This document shows positions 18,444 through 25,799 of a DNA stretch of 64,000 nt, piece after piece. Under the pieces are notes generated by a model, which was not told the origin of the DNA, made no database searches, and saw only the letters and a list, made by a program, of their open reading frames with translations. This stretch comes from Algoriphagus kandeliae (GTDB taxonomy: Bacteria; Bacteroidota; Bacteroidia; Cytophagales; Cyclobacteriaceae), in assembly GCF_004571135.1 (NCBI RefSeq), contig NZ_SPSB01000004.1:620001-684000 (forward strand), read 5' to 3'. A program made the position numbers and the translations under genes. Numbering within the stretch: position 1 is the first letter of the stretch; every line of letters begins with the position of its first letter.

Positions 18444-19280
18444 TCATATCTTCCACCGCTTATGGCTCCAAAGATACATGTCCGGCTGCTCACGGATATT
18501 TTCTTCCAGCATTTCACAAAAACGATCCGTAATGGAATGTGGTTCCGCCGCATCATAAGGAGGACTTGCCAAAGGCACATACTCATAGCGATAGTATCCC
18601 CGCTTGACTTTGGTCATTTTCCCATAATGCACATGGAGGTTCATTTTTTTTGAGAGAAATTCAGCTCCTTCGAAAAAGACCGCCGGGCGATTCATGAAAT
18701 CCCGCTGATAGCGATTCTCCGACGATGGCGGACGCTGATCTGAGCCAAGCAAGACAATGCGTGGATCCCTACCCAAGGTAAGCATGCCTCGTCGAAACTC
18801 CTTTTTCTCTGTTACATATCCGCCAAACCGTGTCCGGATTTTTTTGATCAACTCATTGAAAAAGGGATTATTCACTTTTAGATAAACTGTTTCGACCGGA
18901 ACCTCCGTGTATAAATTGGTTCCGACTACTCCCCATTCCCAGTTGAAAATATGCCCTGCCATCATGATGGAACTGACCCCTTGATGGACCGGAGCATCCA
19001 AATCAGGCTGATTGACTATGACAAACCTGCGGCGGAATTCCTCCTCCGAAATTGTCAGTAATTTTATGGTTTCAGCAAATGTGTCAGTAAAATTCCTGTA
19101 AAATCGGTTTCGGACCTTTTTTCGCTCTTTATCTGTAAGTTCCGGAAAGGCATATCGAAGATTTTCATCGATGACCTTTTTTCGATACCGAATCACAAAA
19201 CGGGCCACCAGATACAGGATGTCCGTGAATAGGTACAGGACCGAAAGAGGAAGTCGGGATAGCAATCGAAAGAAAAGCAT
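18444..19280 (-). CDS. LpxL/HtrB-like lysophospholipid acyltransferase
   Basis: 278 residues. An N-terminal hydrophobic segment (LPLSVLYLFTDILYLVARFV) is followed by MAGHIFNWEWG, which carries the HxxxxE acyltransferase motif, then a FMNRPAVFFEGAEFLSKK stretch and the end DMYLWSHKRWKI, all typical of lipid A late acyltransferases. It probably adds a secondary acyl chain to lipid A at the inner membrane. Similar proteins acylate other glycolipids, so the acceptor is not certain. The gene is divergent from the sigma factor gene. Confidence 0.85.
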   Translation of the reverse strand: MLFFRLLSRLPLSVLYLFTDILYLVARFVIRYRKKVIDENLRYAFPELTDKERKKVRNRFYRNFTDTFAETIKLLTISEEEFRRRFVIVNQPDLDAPVHQGVSSIMMAGHIFNWEWGVVGTNLYTEVPVETVYLKVNNPFFNELIKKIRTRFGGYVTEKKEFRRGMLTLGRDPRIVLLGSDQRPPSSENRYQRDFMNRPAVFFEGAEFLSKKMNLHVHYGKMTKVKRGYYRYEYVPLASPPYDAAEPHSITDRFCEMLEENIREQPDMYLWSHKRWKI

Positions 19281-19397
19281 GGCTTATCGAGGGATGTCAG
19301 AAAATTTGGCCTTTTCGAAGCAACAAAATAAAGGAAAAGAGGGGATAAGTTCCCGATTCCTAGTTATAAATTAAGCAGATTATTACTTTTGAGACTT

Positions 19398-19991
19398 ATG
19401 TCGGAAAGTCAGCGCAGAAAATATACGCAGGAAGAGAAAAACCGCATTTTTGACGGGGAGTTTATGCCACACATAGACTCCATGTACAATTTTGCCTACC
19501 GGCTCACCTTTGATGAGGACGATGCCAAAGACCTGGTGCAGGATACGTATCTCAAGGCCTACCGATTTATCAATTCCTTTGAGCAGGGAACCAACGCCAA
19601 AGCCTGGCTGTTTCGCATCCTGAAAAACAGCTTTATCAACGAATATCGGAAGAAAAGCAAGCAGCCTGCGAAGGTCGATTATCAGGAAGTTGAAACTTAT
19701 TACAACTCTGATGATGTTGACTTTCAAGGAACTACTGATTTACGGGCTGATTCGGTCAAGGATATGCTCGGGGATGAGATCTCCAATGCTTTGAATGCCT
19801 TGGCGGTAGATTTCCGAACAGTGATCATTTTGGCAGACCTGGAGGGCTTTACTTACGAAGAGATGGCCAAAATTTTGGATATCCCGATCGGAACGGTTCG
19901 ATCGAGATTGCATCGGGCGCGGAACCTGTTAAAAGAAAAATTGCGAGGATATGCCCAATCCATGGGCTACAAGACAGACGAGGAGGAATAA
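19398..19991 (+). CDS. ECF-type RNA polymerase sigma factor
   Basis: 197 residues from the ATG at 19398; an in-frame TTG at 19389 would overlap a promoter-like TACTTTTG box. Region 2 (YNFAYRLTFDEDDAKDLVQDTYLKAY, seen in parts) and region 4 (VDFRTVIILADLEGFTYEEM, then IPIGTVRSRLHRAR) are clear. About 50 residues between them are polar. It is followed after 12 bp by a Cys-rich 91-residue protein, as usual for a sigma/anti-sigma pair. The TACTTTTG box is only 7 bp before the ATG, so a nearly leaderless mRNA is possible. Confidence 0.9.
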   Translation: MSESQRRKYTQEEKNRIFDGEFMPHIDSMYNFAYRLTFDEDDAKDLVQDTYLKAYRFINSFEQGTNAKAWLFRILKNSFINEYRKKSKQPAKVDYQEVETYYNSDDVDFQGTTDLRADSVKDMLGDEISNALNALAVDFRTVIILADLEGFTYEEMAKILDIPIGTVRSRLHRARNLLKEKLRGYAQSMGYKTDEEE

Positions 19992-20003
19992 AACGAATAC
20001 CAA

Positions 20004-20279
20004 ATGGAAAACAACGGACAAGGATCTTCCGAGGAGCGAAAGCTTCAGTGCAGTGATGTCAGCAAATGCTTTCAGCTGCTGGAAAGTATTCTAGATGGAG
20101 AAATGGGTGAGGAAGGCAAGGAAATCCTCAAAGAAAAGCTGGACAAATGCCAGCCCTGCTTTGAGCATTTTCATCTTGAACAAGCCATCCGGGAAGTACT
20201 GAAAACCAAATGTACCAAACAACCTGTACCCCATCAATTAGCCGACTCTATCCGGCAAATGATCCAAGAAAGCAAATAA
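20004..20279 (+). CDS. Putative zinc-finger-type anti-sigma factor
   Basis: 91 residues, directly after the ECF sigma gene. It resembles RsrA/ZAS-type anti-sigma factors: an early Cys pair (LQCSDVSKC), then KLDKCQPCFEHFHLEQAIRE and a late KTKC. In the usual HxxxCxxC zinc motif the His position is Lys here, so zinc binding may differ or use another ligand such as the nearby EHFH. Role inferred from position and pattern: it would hold the upstream sigma factor, possibly with redox sensing. It ends 1 bp before gmk. Confidence 0.7.
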   Translation: MENNGQGSSEERKLQCSDVSKCFQLLESILDGEMGEEGKEILKEKLDKCQPCFEHFHLEQAIREVLKTKCTKQPVPHQLADSIRQMIQESK

Positions 20280-20280
20280 G

Positions 20281-20853
20281 ATGACGCAAGGCAAAGCCAT
20301 CATTTTCTCCGCGCCTTCCGGATCGGGAAAGACCTCCCTGGTCAAATACCTGATCGAACGAATCCCAAATCTGGGGTTTTCTATTTCAGCCTGTACACGG
20401 GACCGAAGAGGAAGACATGAGGTGCACGGTAAGGATTATTACTTTTTGTCCCAAGAGGAATTTAAGCGAAAAATCGACGAGGATGCTTTCATTGAATGGG
20501 AAGAGGTCTATGAAGGAAACTTTTATGGCACGCTGAAAGAAGAAATACAGCGCATCTGGGATTCAGGTAAAGCGGTCATTTTTGATGTAGATGTCAAGGG
20601 TGGATTGGCGCTGAAAAAATATTTCGGAGATCATGCACTGGCGATTTTTGTGAAGGTTCCTTCTTTGGAAGTCCTCAAATCCCGGCTCAATGACCGGGGA
20701 ACCGAATCTGATGAATCCCTATCCAGAAGATTGTACAAGGCAGAATTTGAGATGAAATTTGAGCCGCAGTTTGATGTGACTATAATCAATGATGATTTTA
20801 CCAAGTCCTCAGCAGAAGCAGAAAAACTTGTTCGGGAATTTTTAGCCTCCTAA
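20281..20853 (+). CDS. gmk: Guanylate kinase
   Basis: 190 residues, normal length. GMP + ATP to GDP + ADP in nucleotide synthesis. The P-loop is FSAPSGSGKTSLVKYL (about residues 9-24), the GMP-binding region SISACTRDRRGRHEVHGKDY is close to family consensus (with DRR in place of the common TRPP), and DVDVKGGLALK and RLNDRGTESDESL follow. It sits between the anti-sigma gene and nadD, which starts 3 bp after its stop. Confidence 0.96.
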   Translation: MTQGKAIIFSAPSGSGKTSLVKYLIERIPNLGFSISACTRDRRGRHEVHGKDYYFLSQEEFKRKIDEDAFIEWEEVYEGNFYGTLKEEIQRIWDSGKAVIFDVDVKGGLALKKYFGDHALAIFVKVPSLEVLKSRLNDRGTESDESLSRRLYKAEFEMKFEPQFDVTIINDDFTKSSAEAEKLVREFLAS

Positions 20854-20856
20854 ACG

Positions 20857-21423
20857 GTGAATATCGGACTCTTCTTCGGCAGCTTCAATCCTATTCACAT
20901 CGGTCATATGATTATTGCCGAGACGATTTATGATCGGACAGATTTGGATGAAGTATGGTTTGTGGTCAGTCCTCAGAATCCTCTGAAGAAAAGAAAATCC
21001 CTCATCCATGAGTTTGATCGACTGCGCATGGTGGAGCTGGCAATCGAAGATAATTTCCACTTTCGGGCCAGTGATGTGGAATTTCACATGCCCCGCCCGA
21101 GCTATACCATCGATACGCTGACTTATCTCAGTGAGCAGTATCCACAGCATCAGTTCCGTATTTTTTTGGGGTCGGATAATCTCAGTCAATTTAAAAAGTG
21201 GAAAAATTACGAGCAGATTCTAGCGCACTATCAGGTCTATGTCTATCCGCGACCTGGGGAAAAAAGGGAGTTTGATCATCCTGCCGTACAGTGGGTAGAT
21301 GCCCCTTTGTTGGATATTTCGGCAACTTTTATCCGTGAATCCGTACAAAAAGGCTATTCCGTCAAATACCTGCTCCCCCAAAAAGTAGAGGAGTATATCC
21401 AGGATAAGAAGCTGTATTTGTAG
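20857..21423 (+). CDS. nadD: Nicotinate-nucleotide adenylyltransferase
   Basis: 188 residues from a GTG start at 20857. NadD adenylates nicotinate mononucleotide in NAD synthesis. The nucleotidyltransferase signature GLFFGSFNPIHIGHM (with HIGH-like HIGH/T) lies at the N-terminus and ISATFIRESVQKGYSVKYL at the C-terminus. The start is fixed by the gmk stop 3 bp upstream. The last 40 codons have a diverged second copy at 25229-25360, on the far side of two downstream cassettes. Confidence 0.95.
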   Translation: MNIGLFFGSFNPIHIGHMIIAETIYDRTDLDEVWFVVSPQNPLKKRKSLIHEFDRLRMVELAIEDNFHFRASDVEFHMPRPSYTIDTLTYLSEQYPQHQFRIFLGSDNLSQFKKWKNYEQILAHYQVYVYPRPGEKREFDHPAVQWVDAPLLDISATFIRESVQKGYSVKYLLPQKVEEYIQDKKLYL

Positions 21424-21509
21424 GCTTTTATTCATACAAGCCAACCATTTAGAAAAAAAATACCGTTGCTGGAAAAATCGATCAAATCTCCCACTATGTT
21501 TTTCTTTCA

Positions 21510-21598
21510 TGAAAACTAGTGTATTAGATTAGTTCCAACTTCGGAGTCGAAGTCGTTTTTGGCCAAGAACTTTTTAGTAAAATTTAATTCTTTAAAAA
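21510..21598 (+). promoter_or_regulatory. Cassette 1 leader with attenuator-like hairpin
   Basis: A stretch of about 90 bp strongly conserved with 23583-23640 and 25442-25526. It contains ACTTCG-GAGT-CGAAGT (21538-21553) followed by CG and five Ts (21556-21560), then an AT-rich run to the ATG. The hairpin plus U-tract resembles an intrinsic terminator in a 5' leader. The promoter is not identified with confidence. Confidence 0.6.
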
Positions 21599-21811
21599 AT
21601 GAAAAAAGTAATCTTTGGAATGGCCTTTTTGGGCTCAATGATGTTAACCGGAATTTCAGTTAATGCTCAGGAGGAGGAAGAGGAAGGCACTCAATCATGT
21701 TATCAACGAATGGTGATTTGCAACGGTGGTTACACAGTATACCATTCTGATAACCAATTTACAAGTGAACGCTGTCGAGTCTTTGAGATTGGTTGCAACA
21801 ATTGCGAATAA
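21599..21811 (+). CDS. Cassette 1 small secreted Cys-rich peptide
   Basis: 70 residues. The signal peptide MKKVIFGMAFLGSMMLTGIS ends at VNAQ; the mature part starts with an acidic run EEEEEG and has five Cys (34, 41, 59, 66, 69). The signal sequence is nearly identical to that of cassette 3 while the mature part differs completely. In genomic setting (tiny secreted peptide followed by a six-bladed beta-propeller lipoprotein) it recalls the NVEALA-type gene pairs of Bacteroidales, but no NVEALA motif is present. The function is unknown. The ATG lies directly after the conserved leader. Confidence 0.8.
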   Translation: MKKVIFGMAFLGSMMLTGISVNAQEEEEEGTQSCYQRMVICNGGYTVYHSDNQFTSERCRVFEIGCNNCE

Positions 21812-21827
21812 ATATCCATTAATTAAA

Positions 21828-21852
21828 AGCTACCCTCCTGTAGAGGGTGGCT
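21828..21852 (+). terminator. Hairpin after cassette 1 peptide
   Basis: AGCTACCCTC, 5-nt loop, GAGGGTGGCT (10 bp with one G-T pair), followed by ATTTCTC. It lies between the peptide stop (21811) and the lipoprotein ATG (21868). It is likely a partial terminator that lowers lipoprotein expression relative to the peptide. Confidence 0.6.
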
Positions 21853-21867
21853 ATTTCTCATGTCTTT

Positions 21868-22986
21868 ATGAAAATTAACCCTATATTTTATTTCTTAATT
21901 TTCTTCTTTGGTTTTGCTTGTAACCCACCTTTTCCTGATGATTATCCCCAAATTTCCTTAAATGATGTCTCCTTAATAGGTAAAGAAAACCTAACAATCA
22001 AAAAAATTATCCCTTTAGAAACCACAAGTGAAAATCTCATGGGAATTGATATTCGGGTTAGATTTAACGAGAAGACTTTTTATTTGATGGATGAGGGTAA
22101 TAAGGATGGGATTCATCAATTCAATCGAAATGGCGACTACCTGGGAATCATCGCCCCTGTGGGTGATGGCCCCGATCATCTTCCTAAAATGGATGATTTT
22201 TTTATCAATTCTGACGGTGATGTAGAGGTGCTTTCAGGTATAGGTGATCAAGCTAGCATCTATCGGATTTCTCAATCAGGGGAAATAACAACGGTATTTA
22301 AAACCAGCTATTTGGCAAGCTCATTTACCAAATTACCCTCGGGAGAATATCTTCTTTACGGAAGTTACAACCTACCCTTTACGAAATTCCGACTGGTCAA
22401 AACAGATCCAAGTGGAACGATAATTTCTTCCTATTTAGAAAATACCCATCAAAATAAGCTTTTGCCGATGACCGAGCGAAATTTTTTTCAAAACCAAAAT
22501 AACCTGCATCTAATCGAATCCTTTCAGCCTTATGTTTATCGGTTTGAAAATGATTCGATAAAGCGCATTGCTCAGATGGATTTTGGAAGCTATGCCATCC
22601 CCGACTTCTTTTGGGAGGAAGATATTATGGAGAGCTTTGGAAAAATGAGTGAGACAGGCTTTGCCAATCTACATGGGGTATTTGTAGATGAGCAATTGAT
22701 GCTACTCAGCGTCCATGTACAAAAGCCTGAAGGCATTTTTAAGGAATTGGTATTTATTGATAAATCAACTGATAAAACACAAAAATTATCTACCAATCTG
22801 AATGATGATATGCTTTATCATTATCCCATTGGAATTGAAAATGGAGAGGTGCTTTTTTTGACCTATCGATCTGTGATTTTGGACGCTCTTCCCAAAAGTT
22901 CGTTGGATAAAATCCAAAAAGATCTGCCTGAACGAGAATTTGACTATCCTGTTATCCTAAAGACTAAAATTCAATTCGATGAATAG
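21868..22986 (+). CDS. Cassette 1 six-bladed beta-propeller lipoprotein
   Basis: 372 residues from the ATG at 21868; the upstream GTG at 21847 lies inside the hairpin and is rejected. Lipobox FGFAC at the end of a hydrophobic signal, so it is envelope-anchored. The body has repeated beta-blade patterns, including GDYLGIIAPVGDGPDHLPKM, which corresponds to the GxGPGEY-like motif shared by the propeller proteins of cassettes 2, 3 and 4. It belongs by appearance to the 6-bladed beta-propeller (DUF5128-like) proteins of Bacteroidota, of unknown function. It overlaps the next gene by 8 bp. Confidence 0.75.
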   Translation: MKINPIFYFLIFFFGFACNPPFPDDYPQISLNDVSLIGKENLTIKKIIPLETTSENLMGIDIRVRFNEKTFYLMDEGNKDGIHQFNRNGDYLGIIAPVGDGPDHLPKMDDFFINSDGDVEVLSGIGDQASIYRISQSGEITTVFKTSYLASSFTKLPSGEYLLYGSYNLPFTKFRLVKTDPSGTIISSYLENTHQNKLLPMTERNFFQNQNNLHLIESFQPYVYRFENDSIKRIAQMDFGSYAIPDFFWEEDIMESFGKMSETGFANLHGVFVDEQLMLLSVHVQKPEGIFKELVFIDKSTDKTQKLSTNLNDDMLYHYPIGIENGEVLFLTYRSVILDALPKSSLDKIQKDLPEREFDYPVILKTKIQFDE

Positions 22987-23503
22987 GTTATTTATCTACT
23001 TTGCTTTGATTTTTCTGGCATATGCTTGCCAAAGTAAACCAGAGCAAATGATTTTTCCTGAAAACGTGGAAATCATTCATCAGGGTAATCCCCCTTGTCC
23101 AACTTGCGAATCGAAGATTGTCGCTTATCTAAGTCTTTCAGAAAGATCGCTATATCCCTTTACAGACAACATAGTGAATTGGAAAGAGTTTGCAGATTCT
23201 TATCCGGATTTATCTGTCATTATTTTTTTGGGAGGCAAGGCGAAAGATGAAAACAACAGCAAAGAAAAAGTGATTTCCTTTTTCAGAAAACGAGATTTCC
23301 CGTATCCTGTTTATTTGGATCCCGAAGATACTTTTTTCAAAATGAATCATCTAGAAAATGTGCCTTTTGACAATAAATCAAATCTATTTTTTCTCGTTCA
23401 GGGAAACCAGATATTAGATTTTTATGAATTTGGAATTCCCAACCTTCGCGAATCCCAACTCGAACAGCATTTCAGGATGAAGCCTTCAGAGATTAGTCCT
23501 TAG
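22979..23503 (+). CDS. CxxC thioredoxin-like lipoprotein
   Basis: 174 residues. Lipobox LAYAC (Cys17). Shortly after comes GNPPCPTCESKI with a CPTC redox-type motif (Cys40, Cys43), then alternating strands and helices (LSVIIFLGGKA, VISFFRKRDFPYPVYLDPED, NLFFLVQGNQILDFYEFG) that resemble a thioredoxin fold of the TlpA/peroxiredoxin type. It overlaps the propeller gene by 8 bp (translational coupling) and occurs only in cassette 1. Because the neighbouring peptide is Cys-rich, a role in disulfide chemistry of secreted peptides is possible but inferred. Confidence 0.6.
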   Translation: MNRLFIYFALIFLAYACQSKPEQMIFPENVEIIHQGNPPCPTCESKIVAYLSLSERSLYPFTDNIVNWKEFADSYPDLSVIIFLGGKAKDENNSKEKVISFFRKRDFPYPVYLDPEDTFFKMNHLENVPFDNKSNLFFLVQGNQILDFYEFGIPNLRESQLEQHFRMKPSEISP

Positions 23504-23582
23504 ACTTTATTTCTGACCATTCGAAAAAAAAGTATGCCTTTCAAGAAACAATAAAACTATCCATAAACTAGGAAGTTCTTTT

Positions 23583-23640
23583 ATGAAAACTAGTATATTA
23601 GATTAGTTCCAACTTCGGAGTCGAAGTCGTTTTTGGCCGA
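23583..23640 (+). promoter_or_regulatory. Cassette 2 leader with attenuator-like hairpin
   Basis: Nearly identical to the cassette 1 leader: ATGAAAACTAGTATATTAG, then ACTTCG-GAGT-CGAAGT at 23612-23627 and a T-run at 23630-23634. After this the sequence diverges and a new GC-rich hairpin takes the place of the AT-rich stretch. Confidence 0.6.
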
Positions 23641-23659
23641 AAACTTTTAAAAAAAGCCG

Positions 23660-23680
23660 CCGTTCGTGTCTCACGCACGG
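23660..23680 (+). other. GC-rich hairpin directly before cassette 2 peptide start
   Basis: CCGTTCGTG, TCT loop, CACGCACGG (one mismatch), framed by runs of seven to eight A on both sides and ending 8 bp before the ATG at 23689. Could mask the ribosome landing region or be a small inserted element. Confidence 0.55.
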
Positions 23681-23688
23681 CAAAAAAA

Positions 23689-23922
23689 ATGAAAAAATTA
23701 TTATTTGGATTAGCCTTCTTGGCTGCTTTATGCATATCATACAGTGGCTCCATAGCAAATGCTCAAGTTTTAGAAGGAGAGGAGGAATGTGAAGACTCAA
23801 TAGAAATCGATGGTGAAACCATAACGGTTACCGTTTGTGGTCGAAAGACGAACCTTTGGGGACTGATTGATGGTATTGATTGTAATGCTGAGGCTACTAC
23901 TTCTTGTTCTTTCACGAATTGA
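23689..23922 (+). CDS. Cassette 2 small secreted Cys-containing peptide
   Basis: 77 residues. Signal peptide MKKLLFGLAFLAALCISYSG with cleavage likely near IANAQ. The mature part begins with the acidic VLEGEEE and carries four Cys (34, 50, 65, 73). The mature sequence is unrelated to those of cassettes 1 and 3 apart from the acid-rich start. Probably exported to the periplasm or outside; the function is unknown. Confidence 0.75.
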   Translation: MKKLLFGLAFLAALCISYSGSIANAQVLEGEEECEDSIEIDGETITVTVCGRKTNLWGLIDGIDCNAEATTSCSFTN

Positions 23923-23935
23923 CAACAAGACTGAT

Positions 23936-23956
23936 TGCGGGTTAGATCGACCCGCA
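23936..23956 (+). terminator. Hairpin after cassette 2 peptide
   Basis: TGCGGGT, 7-nt loop, ACCCGCA followed by TTTCTATTTT, between the peptide stop and the lipoprotein start. Same position as the hairpins of cassettes 1, 3 and 4, but unrelated in sequence. Confidence 0.65.
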
Positions 23957-23974
23957 TTTCTATTTTAAAAAAGT

Positions 23975-25114
23975 ATGATAAAACGATTTTATTACATTCT
24001 AGCAATCTTTTCTCTGAATTTAATCTATTCATGCAATCAAAACTCTTCGGAGGAGGGGGATATCCATCCGATAAAAATTCAGCCAGTAGCCTCTGTTGAA
24101 AATCTATCCATAAAATCTGCTCGGATAGTAAGGTTTACGGAAAATACTTTTGCACCTGTTGGAAGTGTGTATAAGATCCTAGCTATTCAAAATCGGGTTA
24201 TTTTGGTTGATAGAATTATAGGAAATGCAGTGATTATTTTTGATGACACAGGAAAGTATTTAAATCACATCCATAGAATCGGTGAAGGGCCTGGAGAATA
24301 TAAGAACTTGGAAAATATATACTATGATGAAAAGGAGAATGTACTAATCCTGATTCCAATGGATTATCGGAAAAAATATTTCTTCGATCTTGACGGTAAT
24401 TTTATCAAAGAGGAGAAGTATAATGAAAATATTAGGTATATAGACCTATTACCATCAGGTAGTTCGGAGATTCTGATTAATAATGGTTCCCTGAATGCAG
24501 AGGATGGATTCAAAGTTTATGAAAATCAAGAATTGGTTTTATCAGCCATACCTTTTGTTGATTATTTAGACATGACCCCATTATATGGTAGGAATGTTAT
24601 TTCTAAAATTGATAGAGATAATTATAATTTTACTGTTGGGAATAGAGACACCATTTTTCGATATAATTCTAATAGCCACGAAATTTCAGTTGACTATATT
24701 TTTGATTTAGAAGCTCCGATTTCAAAAATCGATTATGGCAACCATCCCCATCCGTTAGAATATTTTGTTGAAAGCCAAATGTATATTGGTGTTTTTGATA
24801 TTTTCCAAAATGAAAAATTCCTTTCATTCACAACATTTAAATATCCTGGAATTAAGGGCAGACTTCTATCAAAATCAACTAATAGAATTTATGATACTGA
24901 GGAGCTAATCCACAATAAAATCGGTAACATCGGCTTTGATGGAATTCTTGGTTTAAGTGAGAATGGAGAGTTTATTGCAGTGCTCAAGCCCAACCAGAAT
25001 GGGGGTTGGGATTTTTCGAAGAACAAAAACCTAGAGGCTGCCTTCGATGAAATGGGGGCTTTAGGTCCTGAGGAGTTTTTACTGCTTTTCTTTAAGATTG
25101 ATGAAATAGGCTAG
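23975..25114 (+). CDS. Cassette 2 six-bladed beta-propeller lipoprotein
   Basis: 379 residues. Lipobox LIYSC after the signal MIKRFYYILAIFSLNLIYS. The motif GKYLNHIHRIGEGPGEYKNL is the clearest version of the GxGPGEY element of these propellers, and several VILVDRI and VLILIPMD type blade strands follow. Base composition is clearly more AT-rich than the housekeeping genes nearby. Envelope lipoprotein of unknown function, paired with the upstream peptide. The nadD remnant lies about 115 bp after its stop. Confidence 0.75.
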   Translation: MIKRFYYILAIFSLNLIYSCNQNSSEEGDIHPIKIQPVASVENLSIKSARIVRFTENTFAPVGSVYKILAIQNRVILVDRIIGNAVIIFDDTGKYLNHIHRIGEGPGEYKNLENIYYDEKENVLILIPMDYRKKYFFDLDGNFIKEEKYNENIRYIDLLPSGSSEILINNGSLNAEDGFKVYENQELVLSAIPFVDYLDMTPLYGRNVISKIDRDNYNFTVGNRDTIFRYNSNSHEISVDYIFDLEAPISKIDYGNHPHPLEYFVESQMYIGVFDIFQNEKFLSFTTFKYPGIKGRLLSKSTNRIYDTEELIHNKIGNIGFDGILGLSENGEFIAVLKPNQNGGWDFSKNKNLEAAFDEMGALGPEEFLLLFFKIDEIG

Positions 25115-25228
25115 CTTATATTTATAAATTATGCGATTATTAGAAATGATATCAGGTTCAATATTTTCTCCTCTTATATAAATGAGCATTTAAAAATGAT
25201 GCCTACTGCAAGCGAGGAGTAGATATTT

Positions 25229-25360
25229 TTTGCCGACCTTCTCTATTCAGATATCTCGGCGACCTTTATCCGGAAGGCGATACAGCAAAAGCGATCTGTG
25301 CGCTATCTTCTGCCTGATGCGGTGGTGGATTATATTCGAAAAAAAAAGCTCTACATCTAG
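25229..25360 (+). pseudogene. 3' remnant of a diverged nadD
   Basis: An open stretch of 43 codons plus stop reads FADLLYSDISATFIRKAIQQ and continues to RKKKLYI. It aligns without gaps with the last 40 residues of the intact NadD at 20857-21423: 22 of 36 positions from DIS onward are identical, including ISATFIR and YLLP. An in-frame stop lies at 25220-25222 and nothing nadD-like precedes it. Only the 3' end is present. The divergence suggests origin from another lineage rather than a fresh copy. Confidence 0.85.
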
Positions 25361-25441
25361 CTGATTCTTAGCCGTCTGCAAAAAAAAAGACCTTTCTTGT
25401 AAAAGCCCAATCTTTTTTAAAGGCTTAGGTTTGATTTATAA

Positions 25442-25526
25442 AACTAGACCATTAGATTAGTTTCAGCTTCGAAGTCGGAGCCGTTTTTGATCAAGAACTT
25501 TTTAGTAAACTTTAATTCTTTAAAAA
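25442..25526 (+). promoter_or_regulatory. Cassette 3 leader with attenuator-like hairpin
   Basis: Matches the cassette 1 leader over its length, including the last 35 bp before the ATG. The hairpin is GCTTCG-AAGT-CGGAGC (25466-25481) with a T-run at 25484-25488. Compared with cassettes 1 and 2 the closing pair changed A-T to G-C and an inner pair T-A to T-G, so pairing is preserved. Confidence 0.65.
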
Positions 25527-25745
25527 ATGAAAAAAGTAATCTTTGGAATAGCCTTTTTGGGTTTAATGATGCTAACCGGGATTTCGGTAAATGCACAAGA
25601 GGAAGAGGAACCTTGTCCACCAGGATTCGAGACTACGCAGTGGGGAGGGGTGTGCTGTGAATCGATAGCAACGTGTCGGCATCCTTATGCCGGATTGGTA
25701 GCAGAGTCAACTTGGATCCAATGTGTTGAAACATGTACATGGTAA
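25527..25745 (+). CDS. Cassette 3 small secreted Cys-rich peptide
   Basis: 72 residues. The signal MKKVIFGIAFLGLMMLTGIS ending at VNAQ is almost the same as in cassette 1, at both protein and DNA level. The mature part starts EEEEPCPPGFE and has six Cys (30, 43, 44, 50, 66, 70), two of them adjacent. Possibly three disulfides. No known domain. Followed by a hairpin and a propeller lipoprotein. Confidence 0.8.
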   Translation: MKKVIFGIAFLGLMMLTGISVNAQEEEEPCPPGFETTQWGGVCCESIATCRHPYAGLVAESTWIQCVETCTW

Positions 25746-25754
25746 TGATAAATT

Positions 25755-25779
25755 AAGCAGGAGCAATACTCTCCTGCTT
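25755..25779 (+). terminator. Hairpin after cassette 3 peptide
   Basis: AAGCAGGAG, 7-nt loop, CTCCTGCTT (9 bp perfect), followed by ATTTAAT. It lies 10 bp after the peptide stop and 20 bp before the lipoprotein ATG. Confidence 0.7.
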
Positions 25780-25799
25780 ATTTAATCTGTATAATTTAT

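Noticed and set aside
21847..21867. GTG start for the cassette 1 propeller protein
   Set aside because: The GTG lies in the 3' arm of the intergenic hairpin and the ATG at 21868 gives a normal lipoprotein signal.
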